Source: Rhynchospora pubera
Taxonomy: Eukaryota > Streptophyta > Magnoliopsida > Poales > Cyperaceae
Reading direction: 5' to 3'
Assembly: GCA_028095005.1 (NCBI GenBank)
Contig: CM051463.1
Span: 60,302,251 to 60,366,250, forward strand
Length of the DNA: 64,000 bases
The position numbers were made by a program, and so were the translations under genes. This document shows positions 23,359-35,166 of this stretch, piece by piece. Within the stretch, counting starts at the first letter, position 1. Each line of letters begins with the position of its first letter. Below the pieces are notes generated by a model. The model was not told the DNA's origin and did not search any database. It saw nothing but the letters and a program-made list of their open reading frames with translations.

Positions 23359-23534
23359 CTCTACAAGTATATTTAGGTCTGATTTTTTTTTTCAAAAGTT
23401 ACAATTAAGGACATGACAGTCTAAAATTTAAAGATCAACTCCAAATAAAAGATAAAACCTTCCAAATCATACTAGTATCCAAAAAATCCCATTGTATATC
23501 TGGCACCACTATGAAAACTCATTTTATAAAGAAA

Positions 23535-23602
23535 TACTGGTACATGAATTGTACCAGTACTGGTTCGCCTTTCCATACTGGTACATGAATTTTACCAGTA
23601 CT
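23535..23602. repeat. Duplicated 27-bp near-palindrome
   Basis: tactggtacatgaatt followed by g/t-taccagtact occurs at 23535-23561 and 23576-23602. Each copy can fold on itself (tactggta against taccagta). It lies in the short gap between two solo LTRs. Confidence 0.75.
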
Positions 23603-23650
23603 TTTGTAAAATAATCAACTATAAAGAAAGCATGATTGTTAAATTGTTAA

Positions 23651-24390
23651 TGATGAGTGGATTTTATATGCATATTCAGGTACTATTTTGTCTCCAAATT
23701 AAACCAATTGCCTTGAGTTTACATAGTTTATATAGTTTAGATAAGTTTAGGTTAGTTTAATTAGGTTTTTGTATCAAGAATGAGTTACTACCATAGTTTC
23801 TAATTTTATTGCAGATTATGGACAAGAAACGATAGTTGAAATCTAGATTCTATACGAGGGAAATTGGGTTAATTAATTGATAACCAGACCTAAAACGTGA
23901 GTTTGATCTAGGAACCTTAATTAAGCCATTATCCCTACACAATTATCAACTGAATTAGGTCAATTTGCATTCACATCGCTAATTCTAGCGGGCCGCTGAG
24001 TGAATCAGCGAGGTTGTCTATGCCCGCCAAGTAGCCAGCGACCAGTCTAATAGATTAGCGACCTAAGTTCTTTTAGCGGGCCGCTACGTGAGTCAGCGGG
24101 CCGCTGGAACTGGGACTAAGAAGAAGTGTTAGCAACCAGAAACCCTAGAATTTCGTGACTTGTTGAATCTCTCTCATTAATTCTTGTTTTGACCTTGAAA
24201 CTAGACTTAGGATTTAGACTCACCTGCAACCCTTAATTCACATAAGAGTTGAACCGTCTAGCTAGTTTAGTAAAGTAAAAGACTAATATTCCAACACCGT
24301 CCCTGTGGATTCGACCCTCAAGCTGTTCTACAAACGATTAGATCGGCAGACACGAGGTTTTTATTTTGAGACTTGGTTTCCCATCGATCA
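23651..24390 (+). mobile_element. Solo LTR (740 bp) with AGCGGGCCGCT repeats
   Basis: It starts TGATGAGTGGATTTTATA and ends CCCATCGATCA, with the exact 5-bp duplication gttaa at 23646-23650 and 24391-24395. Its first 140 bases and last 100 bases clearly match the ends of the complete element at 24683-30657 in reverse orientation, but the middle differs. The middle carries agcgggccgct at three places (about 23988, 24079 and 24096) and shorter variants between them. Confidence 0.85.
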
Positions 24391-24970
24391 GTTAACAAAG
24401 AGGAATCCATAATTGGAAAGAAAAAATAACGAAGGGATGAAGTCAATTGTTAAATTCCATATAAACAACAATAATTAATAATAGGAGAATGAATGCTTAC
24501 ATGGAAATTTTTCTTTCTTCTTTTGGAGTGCACAGAGAGGTTAGGAGGGAAACGAAGAAGGTGCTTTTACAGGGAAATTGTTCAGTATATGCGCATAAAG
24601 GTGCCATATTGGCAGGACTTCACCAAAATTTAGGAGGAAAAATGAATTTTCGTGGGGTCCAGACAAAAAGATGTAAGGGTATTGATCGGGTGTAGAACCA
24701 AGTCTCAAAATAAATAAACCTCGTTTACCGATCTAATCGTTTGCAGAACAGCTCGAGGGTCGAATCCACAGGGACGGTGTTGGAATATCGGTTTTTTACT
24801 TTACTAAACTAGCTAGACGAGTTCAACTTTCTTTTGTGGATTAAAGGTTGAAGGTGAATACAAATCCTAGATCTAATATTAAGACTAAAGCAAGAACTAA
24901 ACAAGATAAAATCAGCAGGTCAAATAATTCTAGGATTTCTGGTTCCAAACGATTCTACCTCTGTCAAAGT

Positions 24971-25096
24971 TGGAACGGTCCGTTCTAATGGTTGGAACGG
25001 TCCGTTTCAGCCTCTGTCAACGATTGGAACTGGCCGTTCTAAGTCAGACGCCCCCTCTCGGGCGGTCCGTCCTGACCTTGGAACGGTCCGTTCCAA
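24971..25096. repeat. Array of GGAACGGTCCGTTCC-type palindromes (distal group)
   Basis: Four or five variants of ggaacggtccgttcc lie within about 125 bp of the LTR. The same array is present in the other LTR near 29209-29334. Some copies are perfect palindromes and others have one arm changed (ggaactggccgttc, gggcggtccgtcc). Confidence 0.85.
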
Positions 25097-26013
25097 TGGT
25101 TGATACTTGTTTTGTCATCCTACTTAGTTATTTGCTGAGTGTTTTTACGTGAATTGGACCAAACCTAACCTACAGACTTGCGCTCTAACTCTCGTTCAGG
25201 TCAAGTTGTGGGGTTCTGTTTGATATATCCTAAAAACTCCTAAATTTCAACTCTCGTTTCTTGGTTTAGGTGTTTCTAATTGATTTCTGGGTCTTGGTAA
25301 ACTCTCAACCTCTCGGTTTGTTGAGTAAAACTTCTAATTACTTGAAGTTTGGTTAAATCCTTTCGGATATCGCCTACCTAATTGATCTAAGTGTTTGCTT
25401 GTTATTGCAGATTGACTTTACTTTGACAATTAAACTAGGCCTTTGTTTAACGCAATAATCAGATTCAAACAGTAACAAATTGCAACAAAAAGATAGAATA
25501 AAATTGCAGAAATCATAAACGCAACTTAACTTAGCAAATAAACAAGTATTCAAACAAAACAAGCAACTAAGTAGAAAGGTTTACAACCATAGCCTAGAAC
25601 AATCAACTCAACAACTAAAAGACATCATGCAAAACAAAGAGAAATAGGAAATAAAGGAAGAATAAAACCCAATATGTCCTTGCTTTCTCTTGTAGGTCGA
25701 AGTCTTCTATCGAAACGCCTTGTTTCTGCCACAAACCAGTCGATTCGGCGCTGCCACGATCTTGACCTGAGACTTTTCTCTCAAATAGAACTATATCTAA
25801 CCTTAACTTGGACCTGGAATTGAACTTCTCTCTTGTATATCTCAAAAATCCCCTCAAACTATGTTTAAATAGGCATTAGAAATGTGTAGAGATGATGAAA
25901 ATAGCAGAAGACACGTTCTGGAAGTGCCAGGGATAGATTAGAACCGCCATAACATAATAGAACTCTAAATTTGGCAACTCTGGACTATTTCTGGAAGTTC
26001 TGGCGGTTTCTGT

Positions 26014-26131
26014 TGGGGCGGACCGTTCTAATATGGGACGGATCGTCCCAATCATCTAGAACGGGCAATCCTGCTGTTTCTGGCAGTTTCGGCTGGGGCG
26101 GACCGTTCTAATTTGGAACGGTCCGTTCCAG
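26014..26131. repeat. Array of GGAACGGTCCGTTCC-type palindromes (proximal group)
   Basis: A second group in the same LTR holds ggggcggaccgttct, gggacggatcgtccc, ggggcggaccgttct and ggaacggtccgttcc within about 120 bp. The matching group in the other LTR lies near 30252-30368. Confidence 0.85.
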
Positions 26132-26419
26132 AAATTTCAGCACTGCGTCCTGTCAGTATTTTGCCCATATCTCCTTCATCCGGACTCCGATTGAGGTGAT
26201 TCAAGAACCGTTGGAAAGCTTAAAACAAGCTCTACATCATTATTGATTCATCCAAGTCATGTTTTTGTCCAAAATCTGCATTAAAGTAGGAATTAAGGTA
26301 GTAACTCATTCTTGACACAAATCCTAATTAAAATAACCCTAATTAGCCTAACTCAAGTCAAATTTGTTTAGTTTGGAGACAAAATTCTACCAAAATATAA
26401 GTATAAAATCCTCTCATCA

Positions 26420-26432
26420 AATTCCCCCAAGC
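26420..26432 (-). other. Polypurine tract
   Basis: On the minus strand, GCTTGGGGGAATT lies directly before the TGATGAG start of the 3' LTR, where plus-strand DNA synthesis would be primed. Confidence 0.8.
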
Positions 26433-28898
26433 TTAAACATTGCTTGTCCCTAAGCAAATATTTATCTTAGAAGAATGGTTTGGCTCTAAACTAAAACAAT
26501 GACTTGAGGCTTACAAGTTGTGAAGAATTTTAACATGCAATAATATCGTAATTTGATTGAATCATTTAGACGATTTAAAATTTTTTTTCTAACTGAATTG
26601 AGTTGTCTCAAATGACCCACGCTTACCCCACGGGTGAAATACTTAGGATGCTTGTAACTATTGCCCATAACTTATCTTATTCAATTCCTAAATTTGTTAA
26701 TTTTCAAAGTTTGACAATTGACTTGGCAAAGAGATTCGGGATCACATCCTACCAACACAAATAACATGTCATAACAATTTATTTCACAACCAAGTCTTTG
26801 AATACTTTAACCGCTTTATTTATTTTCGAAAACGCATTGGAAGTCGAACTAAAGTGAGGCGAAAAAAGGTACAACTCCTCAACCATTCTATTCCAAAGTT
26901 TTTGGGTTGACACTTTTAAAGTTTGTCCCAGGGCTTAGGACGTTTTTCCCGCGGCGGAGAGGTCAGCCAGATTAGTGTGGATTTTTTTTTTCTATGAGGT
27001 TTTCCTCATTTTTTTTTCTTTTTTTTTATCATGAGCTTTTCTGTTTCTTACCCATGATTTATGGAGGTTCTTCTATCCACAATAACCTATAGCTTCCCGC
27101 AATGTCCATGGCAAAGCGCCGCTTTTTAGTTCCCCTTTTGGATTTTTGCATGTGTTTCTCCTTATTTACAAAGGATGTGTATTTACATCTTCGAATTTTA
27201 TTTATTTTAAAAACAGCGGTTGGTTGACTCTAGACTTAGTGTTTATTTCCTTAGTTGACATGCATTTGGGTCGGTAGAATCGATCTTGACAAAGTTTGGA
27301 AATTAATTCAATTGGTGGTTGTTTTGGTTTACCGATTTCTAATTGGTCAAGTCATTTATACTACTTATCTAATCATCAAATTTAAGTCTCAATCAAGATA
27401 GATTATGATACAATACCTACTCCTTTCCTAAGGTCACAGGGGCTAGTCGATCAATTAGATGACCCACAATTCAAATAAAAAAAATTTCTGAAACTCCCCA
27501 AATATTTCATTCAATTCACGATATTAGAACCTGTTAGGCATCTTCATTTACCTAAATGCAAACTATATGAAGTTATAATGCAAATTCTATATGAATGCAA
27601 ATTAATAAGCCTAAATGCCATGATGCAAATCATAGTTACAAATTTCTATTCTCTCCCCCAAGGTTAAAACTTTGCATTGTCCTCAATGCAATGAAAACAA
27701 AACTTAAAAGAGAGAAAGGAAAATAAAAACTCATCAAATCAATGTCGAGGTTGTGAAGGGTTGAGTCGAGCAACATAAGCCTTGCTTGCTTTGATATGTC
27801 AATGCCCTTCAAGGTGCCTTCAGGTTCGTCTCATCGGAGAAGGTGTGTCTTGCAAGTAGTGGAGTTGGGTGGTTTGGTTTGAGGGTACAAATCACATAGG
27901 GGTTGGTGTGATGTTACCCTTGGGTTTGGGTTTAGGTGAAGTTTTGGTAATGACTAAGTTGAGCAAAAATTTTTGGTTCGTCGACTAACCAATGAAAACT
28001 CGAAATCTAGCCATTGGAGTGGATTAGGTTAGGTCTCAGCTGAATGTCAAACAGTTCGTTTGAGTGTTGGAACAGACCGTTTGGGGTTAGGTTGAGGTGA
28101 ATGGTTTGGTTTGGGTATGGAACGAGATGGTTTCTCCACTGTGTTAAGACTTGTTGGGTTGTGACGAATTCATATGCTCCTTAATGGTGTATTCCCCCAA
28201 GCTTGAGCTCTTGCATATGGTATGGCTTTTCATCAACCGGCATTCTTCTTCCATGTGTTGTGATGTTGCGCTGAAGTTCATTTGACCTTTTTGACACTTG
28301 CATGACTCGAATATTGTGCTTCCAAAAGCTTGTATTCTCATCTAAAATCTGAAACCAATTAACAAAGATTAATGAGTTATAACTAACTAAATCTAAACTA
28401 AACTAAACTAATGAAAGAAGCTGAAATTTTTGGACTTGGGTTGCCTCCCAAGAAGCGCTTGTTTTAGGTCATAAGCTTGACCACCTTGTATTTGCTCATC
28501 TTATCTTCACTTTTCTCCCTCTCAGCGCATCATAATTCTCCCAAAAGTGATTGAGCGGCTGCCTTGAAACATGCTTGGCGTGTTCTTCTTTGGATGACAT
28601 CTTTGTTGGCTCGATGATGATGTGATACTTGATTTGCAATTTATTGTCTTCCATCACATCAGTTTTTTCCAAGCACCTTCTTGATGGGTTGCTCAATTCT
28701 TTGGTGAACTCTTCATTTATATTGTCGGATGCGACGATCTTCTTTGCATCACCTTGTTCGAATTCCTGAAAAAAATAAAACATGGTGATAGAGAATATTT
28801 TTGGATTTTTAAAGATAAGATAAAATAAGTAAGATACAAGGATACAAGGGTGTCAAGACTAATTTATTAAAGCAAAATACCAATATTCTAGCAAACCG
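26433..28898 (-). other. Non-coding interior of the young element
   Basis: About 2.5 kb without any recognisable retroviral domain. The longest frame in element sense is a 95-residue one (28783-28496) lying shortly after the primer site. It starts MFYFFQEFEQGDAKK, is rich in charged residues and matches no family I know; a 65-residue frame lies at 28341-28144. They could be leftovers of a 5' leader or of gag. No intact gene is claimed. Confidence 0.7.
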
Positions 28899-28916
28899 TC
28901 CCCGGCAACGGCGCCA
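28899..28916 (-). other. Primer-binding site complementary to tRNA-Asp
   Basis: On the minus strand TGGCGCCGTTGCCGGGGA lies four bases after the 5' LTR end. It is the exact complement of the plant tRNA-Asp 3' end with its CCA tail (CCCCGGCAACGGCGCCA). Confidence 0.9.
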
Positions 28917-28920
28917 ATTT

Positions 28921-30657
28921 TGATCGGGCGTAGAACCAAGTCTCAAAATAAATAAACCTCGTTTACCGATCTAATCGTTTGCAGAACAGCTCGAGGGTCG
29001 AATCCACAGGGACGGTGTTGGAATATCGGTTTTTTACTTTACTAAACTAGCTAGACGAGTTCAACTTTCTTTTGTGGATTAAAGGTTGAAGGTGAATACA
29101 AATCCTAGATCTAATATTAAGACTAAAGCAAGAACTAAACAAGATAAAATCAGCAGGTCAAATAATTCTAGGATTTCTGGTTCCAAACGATTCTACCTCT
29201 GTCAAAGTTGGAACGGTCCGTTCTAATGGTTGGAACGGTCCGTTTCAGCCTCTGTCAACGATTGGAACTGGCCGTTCTAAGTCAGACGCCCCCTCTCGGG
29301 CGGTCCGTCCTGACCTTGGAACGGTCCGTTCCAATGGTTGATACTTGTTTTGTCATCCTACTTAGTTATTTGCTGAGTGTTTTTACGTGAATTGGACCAA
29401 ACCTAACCTACAGACTTGCGCTCTAACTCTCGTTCAGGTCAAGTTGTGGGGTTCTGTTTGATATATCCTAAAAACTCCTAAATTTCAACTCTCGTTTCTT
29501 GGTTTAGGTGTTTCTAATTGATTTCTGGGTCTTGGTAAACTCTCAACCTCTCGGTTTGTTGAGTAAAACTTCTAATTACTTGAAGTTTGGTTAAATCCTT
29601 TCGGATATCGCCTACCTAATTGATCTAAGTGTTTGCTTGTTATTGCAGATTGACTTTACTTTGACAATTAAACTAGGCCTTTGTTTAACGCAATAATCAG
29701 ATTCAAACAGTAACAAATTGCAACAAAAAGATAGAATAAAATTGCAGAAATCATAAACGCAACTTAACTTAGCAAATAAACAAGTATTCAAACAAAACAA
29801 GCAACTAAGTAGAAAGGTTTACAACCATAGCCTAGAACAATCAACTCAACAACTAAAAGACATCATGCAAAACAAAGAGAAATATGAAATAAAGGAAGAA
29901 TAAAACCCAATATGTCCTTGCTTTCTCTTGTAGGTCGAAGTCTTCTATCGAAACGCCTTGTTTCTGCCACAAACCAGTCGATTCGGCGCTGCCACGATCT
30001 TGACCTGAGACTTTTCTCTCAAATAGAACTATATCTAACCTTAACTTGGATCTGGAATTGAACTTCTCTCTTGTATATCTCAAAAATCCCCTCAAACTAT
30101 GTTTAAATAGGCATTAGAAATGTGTAGAGATGATGAAAATAGCAGAAGACACGTTCTGGAAGTGCCAGGGATAGATTAGAACCGCCATAACATAATAGAA
30201 CTCTAAATTTGGCAACTCTGGACTATTTCTGGAAGTTCTGGCGGTTTCTGTTGGGGCGGACCGTTCTAATATGGGACGGATCGTCCCAATCATCTAGAAC
30301 GGACAATCCTGCTGTTTCTGGCAGTTTCGGCTGGGGCGGACCGTTCTAATTTGGAACGGTCCGTTCAAGAAATTTCAGCACTGCGTCCTGTCAGTATTTT
30401 GCCCATATCTCCTTCATCCGGACTCCGATTGAGGTGATTCAAGAACCGTTGGAAAGCTTAAAACAAGCTCTACATCATTATTGATTCATCCAAGTCATGT
30501 TTTTGTCCAAAATCTGCATTAAAGTAGGAATTAAGGTAGTAACTCATTCTTGACACAAATCCTAATTAAAATAACCCTAATTAGCCTAACTCAAGTCAAA
30601 TTTGTTTAGTTTGGAGACAAAATTCTACCAAAATATAAGTATAAAATCCTCTCATCA
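28921..30657 (-). repeat. 5' LTR of the young element
   Basis: It is 1,737 bp, the same length as the 3' LTR. The differences seen are at the end (CGCCCGATCA), near 29884, near 30051, near 30303 and near 30366, about 0.3 percent of sites. The palindrome arrays are conserved in both copies. Confidence 0.92.
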
Positions 30658-32050
30658 GGTATTTTCGGTACAAAAGTCAATTTCGTTGGTGCGTCCTCGT
30701 TACACCCCGATTTTGGGGGTAACCAGTGTTTGCCACAAATCAAGTCTGAAGACACTATTGTTTGCTTATGTTTCCATCGGTTCACCTAGGAGCTTCTTTT
30801 GGAGCAAGGAACATCAATTAAGCTTCCTTTACTTAGCTCCCATTTACTCCTTCCGGAGCAATGTTCTATGGCAGATTTAGATTTTTTTTAAACCTAGGCC
30901 CAATTAATAATTTATTAATTTTAATATAAAAACTTAATAGCAAATAATATTTTTAATATAAAAAATAAGTTTTAACCTAATCACTAAAACTGTTTTGTCG
31001 ATTTACTAAATCAAAAAGACTTAACATTATTCCAGATAAGTTATCAATTTACTTGGATTATATATACGATTTTAAGTAATAATATATAATATGATATAGA
31101 AAATTAACAAAAAAAGTTTTATTAAACAACTTAATTATTTTACTACACCATCCACAAATACTTTAATGTGATATATCACTAATTTACTTTAACAATTTAT
31201 AAATAAATATTAAATTACTCTCGTTATGGAAATCATCTTAAACTTATATATATATATTTTTTAAATTTGTCATTCTAACTTTACACTATATCAATAGATT
31301 TTGCAGAGCTACTGGAATTGATGGTACTAATATTAAACAACATTATTCAATAATTGTTGCTAAATCAAAATTAACATCAGTTGCTCCAAAACACAACCAC
31401 ACAAAAAGAAATGTGTTTGGACAAGAAAAAATAAAGGGGCACATGCCTTCCTGGATATGGAAAAGAGTATAATAACAACAAACCAACAATCATAATACGA
31501 GAAAAAAAAACATGGAACCTCAAAAGCACGGAAATTTACGAAAGAAAATTTTGGAAAATTTTGCAGAGCGGTGGCGTTTGGGGTGCGAGTCAGCGTAATA
31601 ATAAAAGAACTTAAAATTAATTAAAGTTGTCGAAAATTGCGTATCAGATACAGAGAAAATACGGATTCGCTGTTTGAAAAGAATACGTAGCGCGTCAGAT
31701 TAATAATTTTTAGACTGAGCCGAGACAAAAAAAGATTCAGATAAATCAAGCCTAGGCACAGTTGATATTTAACCCCAGGGACACTCCTATATTTTTTTAG
31801 CTAGGTATCAGTTTTGGAAAATCAAACTCAGGCACTTGCTTGGACTTACCCTAATGTAGATCTACCCCTAGCAATGTCTAAGGAATTGCAGCGTTAATTC
31901 TAGAATTAGAAAAATGATCATTCAAACGTAATATAATACAACAATCTATTCTAATTCGTTCCTACTAAATTATTTCTTGTGCACTCAAATTTTCAAAACT
32001 ATTATAATTTAATTTGGCTAAAATAACATTGATATAAAAATAAAATCATA
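30658..32050. other. Intergenic DNA between the young element and MED18
   Basis: AT-rich, no gene seen. The last part leads into the MED18 promoter; a TATA-like GATATAAAAATAAAAT lies at about 32031-32046. Confidence 0.45.
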
Positions 32051-32552
32051 AGACGTGGCTGAAACACGAACTATTACTCGATATACGATCAGAAACGATC
32101 CTTCCAATATCGCGACATTTTGCTTTTTGCCTTTTTCTTTCCGTCGGTTTTCCCCCCGGCCCCGGCCTGATCCTTCGCCCCTGCAGAGCTGGTTGTCCGA
32201 CTCGCCACTTATCCTTCAACTACTTGGAATCTGTCCGGTAATAACTCACACTCTCTCTCTCTCCCCTAGTTAGATCGATTCTGAATTGGATTTTTCATTT
32301 TTACAGTCTTTTTCTTCTAGCTGACAACTTTACTCCGGCTGTCGTCTCAGCTAACAATTTTTGAGGTATACTCCTAACACCTTTTTCAAACTCTTATAAA
32401 CTAGTTGATACTTCTCTGAATGGTTTTTCTCTCTTCAGATTTTGAGAAAACCCTCAACTTTTTAGGTGAAATTACGAATTCTTTTCCTGGCCTTTTTGTA
32501 GGTATTTGTTGATGGTGGATTTCTGAGAGATACTTGGACAGCGGAATAAAAA

Positions 32553-33293
32553 ATGGAATGTGTTGTGCAAGGGATCATTGAGACTCTGGTATAGAATTAT
32601 TACCTTATCCTGAACTAATTATGATTGAATTTTTCTAATATATTTTCATGTATGTTATATTACAATAATTAAATTCTAGTTCTGCCAGATATGTAATTTT
32701 TTCAAAATGGATAATGTCCTGGCAAAGTATATTTTTACTACTATGCTTGGTAGAATTTCTCTTATATGTCTATTCTGTACTTGCAATGATGAACTGATCT
32801 CTTTTCTTTTTCTCTCTTTAATTTATAGCATGTGGAAGCACTAGAGATACTTCTAGTTGGGTTATGTGGTGCACCAAAACAGCGCGTCAGAGTTCACGAG
32901 TTATGCCTCAAAAGTGGGCCTAATTTAGGTCTGCCTTCCATGTTAATATTTTAAAATTTTTCCATGCTTATATGTGTAAATTTCATTGTTTGCATATCTT
33001 ATGCAACAATTCTATTTGTTATCTATATGAGATATTATATACTGGTAATGTGGTTGTGACATTTTGAGATAGAAAATTTCTTTTAACATGCTTTCATCAT
33101 TCAAATTATATCATGTTTTGCTTTGTGGTTTTCAGTATAATTACCTATCTAAGTTTTGTCTTTACTTTCTGATGTATTTACAGTGTCTTCTGAGGTCCGA
33201 CTTCTTTGTGACTTGGCAAAAACAACTCCATCTTGGTACTGCAACTTTTAATCTGTACAAATATCTTCTTAGTATGTTATACAACTTCTTGCA

Positions 33294-33330
<37 letters not shown>

Positions 33331-35166
33331 AGCTTCAATGGTACCGTTTTATATGAAACAATCAAGATACAAAGTTGTAACAGAAAACCAACTTCTTGCA
33401 AGTCACCTATATAAGTGGCTGTTAACCAACCTGTCTATCCAAATATTCATACTAAAATGATTCCATATTATGTAAAGCCAAGCATCATTGCCATGATTTT
33501 TTTTCCCCTTTTTTTTTTCTGTGCATGCATCAAACATTTAAGTTCAATTTAAGTAAGATATGCCAAAGCATGAGAATAACATAATATAAGTAGTTCCTCA
33601 AGCTGGTTTGCCTAGACTCGTGGATGATATTCTTCATGAAGAACAGTTTTCAAATTGATCCCCCCTGTAGTTTTCCTCATTTGAGATAAACATCCACCAT
33701 TTATTATGCTGTTTGCATAATAATGGTATGTCTGAGGGAAAAGAGACATTTTTCAATTTCGGTGACACCTTTAATGAGCTCCTTATTCACAGAACAAAAA
33801 CTGAAACGTGTTTACAATTTGGTATCCTCTTTTGCCAATTTCATTAAATAATAATTTCATGTGATGAATTATTATTTGGCATCTTGGTTCTGTTAATATG
33901 GGAAATGCTGATACAATGTTGCCAATATTCTACTCGCTTATTCATAAAAGGGGGCATTTGGCAACACCATAGATTAGTGAGATCAAGGGTCAAAAGTTTG
34001 TATTTTTAAGCAAATTTGTTAACTTCTAGGTTAACAGAATAGCTTACTGATCTAGAGGTTAGGCTGATCTCATGCATGCCAAACGCCCCCAAAGTTAATA
34101 TCTTGGTCCGTTATCAAACCAAGAGCTATTACAGTTGTGCATACTGGAAACACATGCTGAGTGTTATTGCAGATTGATAAAATATTTTGGTGAAACATAC
34201 AAAGTCATTGAACTCTAATTCATGTTTCCAGGACTATAAGACATGTTGGCGGAGCCATGCGTGGGGCTGGGGCTGATCAACTATCAGTTCTGGTACGACC
34301 CATTGCAGAATCCAAGGCAAGCAGTACCGCACTTCGCTTTTTCTATGGCATAGGCTACAAGCTAGATCACGAGGTGTTGAAAACTGGCTTTGCATTCCAG
34401 TTCCAGAACCGCGGTGCTAACTTGACAGTGAGTGTGACCTCAACCAATAGGATGCCACGATTGCATGCAACTGATGATGCTGTACCCATCACACCCGGCA
34501 TACACCTGGTTGAAATTACCGCACCAGCTGCACCTGAGAATTATACTGAGGTGGCATCGGCAATTGCATCCTTTTGCGAATATCTCTCCCCGTAAGTACT
34601 TTACCTCACTAGTTATGAACTTGCCTAGGAATATTGGGACCATGCTCGAGTGGTATGATACAGTACAATACCAGAGTTGGCCTCTTTGAATTTCTAGGTT
34701 CTGAAGATTTAGAAATTGATAGGCCAATTTCACTTTGTGGCGTATTTTACGCAAATAACAAAAAATAAGAAAGGATATTTGACCGGTAATCCGGTATGTT
34801 GTTCTAAATGGTACTGAAACAAGTTCAAATCCACGGTCGTGTATATATGTTTGAAATAGAAAAATGAAATACTTGATCGATATGCTGTTCTAAATGGCAC
34901 TGAAACAAGTAAGTTCAAATCCATGGTCGTGTATATATGTTTGAAATAGAAAAATGAAATACTTGATCAATATGCTGTTCTAAATGATACTGAAATCTAA
35001 AGTTCAAATCCATGGTAGTGATATGTTTGCAAACAATTTACTTTATTTTATATAATGTAGGTTGCTACATCTATCAAAACCTGGCATCTCAACTGGTATT
35101 GTGCCAACTGCAGCAGAAGCAGCTGCCTCTCTCATGTCGAGTGGTGGGGGAATCAAAATATTATAA
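32553..35166 (+). CDS. MED18: Mediator of RNA polymerase II transcription subunit 18
   Basis: Five coding exons join in frame to 217 aa: 32553-32588, 32829-32928, 33184-33235, 34232-34591, 35061-35166. MED18 is a head-module subunit of Mediator, linking transcription factors to RNA polymerase II in the nucleus. The product starts MECVVQGIIETLHVEALEIL and continues GLCGAPKQRVRVHELCLKSG, HVGGAMRGAGADQLSVLVRP, FYGIGYKLDHEVLKTGFAFQ, HLSKPGISTGIVPTAAEAAA. This matches plant MED18 end to end (Arabidopsis about 219 aa). All introns are GT-AG. The start is the ATG of the family N-terminus, and upstream sequence is likely a spliced 5' UTR. Intron 3 holds a small MITE and intron 4 a tandem repeat; a 28-base T run lies in intron 3 near 33297-33324. 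The gene runs toward bZIP60, with convergent 3' ends. Confidence 0.95.
33950..34090. mobile_element. Short MITE in MED18 intron 3
   Basis: A 141-bp segment begins GGGGGCATTTGGCA and ends TGCCAAACGCCCCC, a 14-bp inverted repeat with one mismatch. The flanks share only AAA, so the superfamily is unsure; a PIF/Harbinger-like or hAT-like MITE is possible. Confidence 0.7.
34790..35030. repeat. Tandem repeat of about 95 bp in MED18 intron 4
   Basis: Three units, the last partial, repeat tgttctaaatgRYactgaaa, then aagttcaaatccaYggt, then gtatatatgtttgaaataga. The units start near 34799, 34882 and 34974. Confidence 0.85.

Larger units (their letters stand above)
24683..26419 (-). repeat. 3' LTR of the young element
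   Basis: On the minus strand it begins TGATGAGAGGATTTTATA and ends in CA, with the rare variant CACCCGATCA; the other LTR ends CGCCCGATCA. It is 1,737 bp long. The short open frames inside both LTRs are copies of each other and are not genes. Confidence 0.92.
24683..30657 (-). mobile_element. Complete young non-autonomous LTR retrotransposon (LARD-like)
   Basis: The element lies on the minus strand with two 1,737-bp LTRs that differ at only five positions I could find. It has a primer site matching the 3' end of tRNA-Asp, a G-rich polypurine tract, and a perfect 5-bp duplication ggtat (24678-24682 and 30658-30662). The 2.5-kb interior has no gag, protease, reverse transcriptase or integrase. 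It must be moved by a partner element. The tRNA-Asp primer is used by several plant Ty3/Gypsy lineages, so a Gypsy partner is likely, but this is an inference. Confidence 0.92.

Noticed and set aside
24970..30095. Identical 60-, 62- and 80-residue frames in two places
   Set aside because: They are the two LTR copies of one element; no conserved protein is encoded.
34440..34754. 104-residue minus-strand frame
   Set aside because: It is a shadow of MED18 exon 4.
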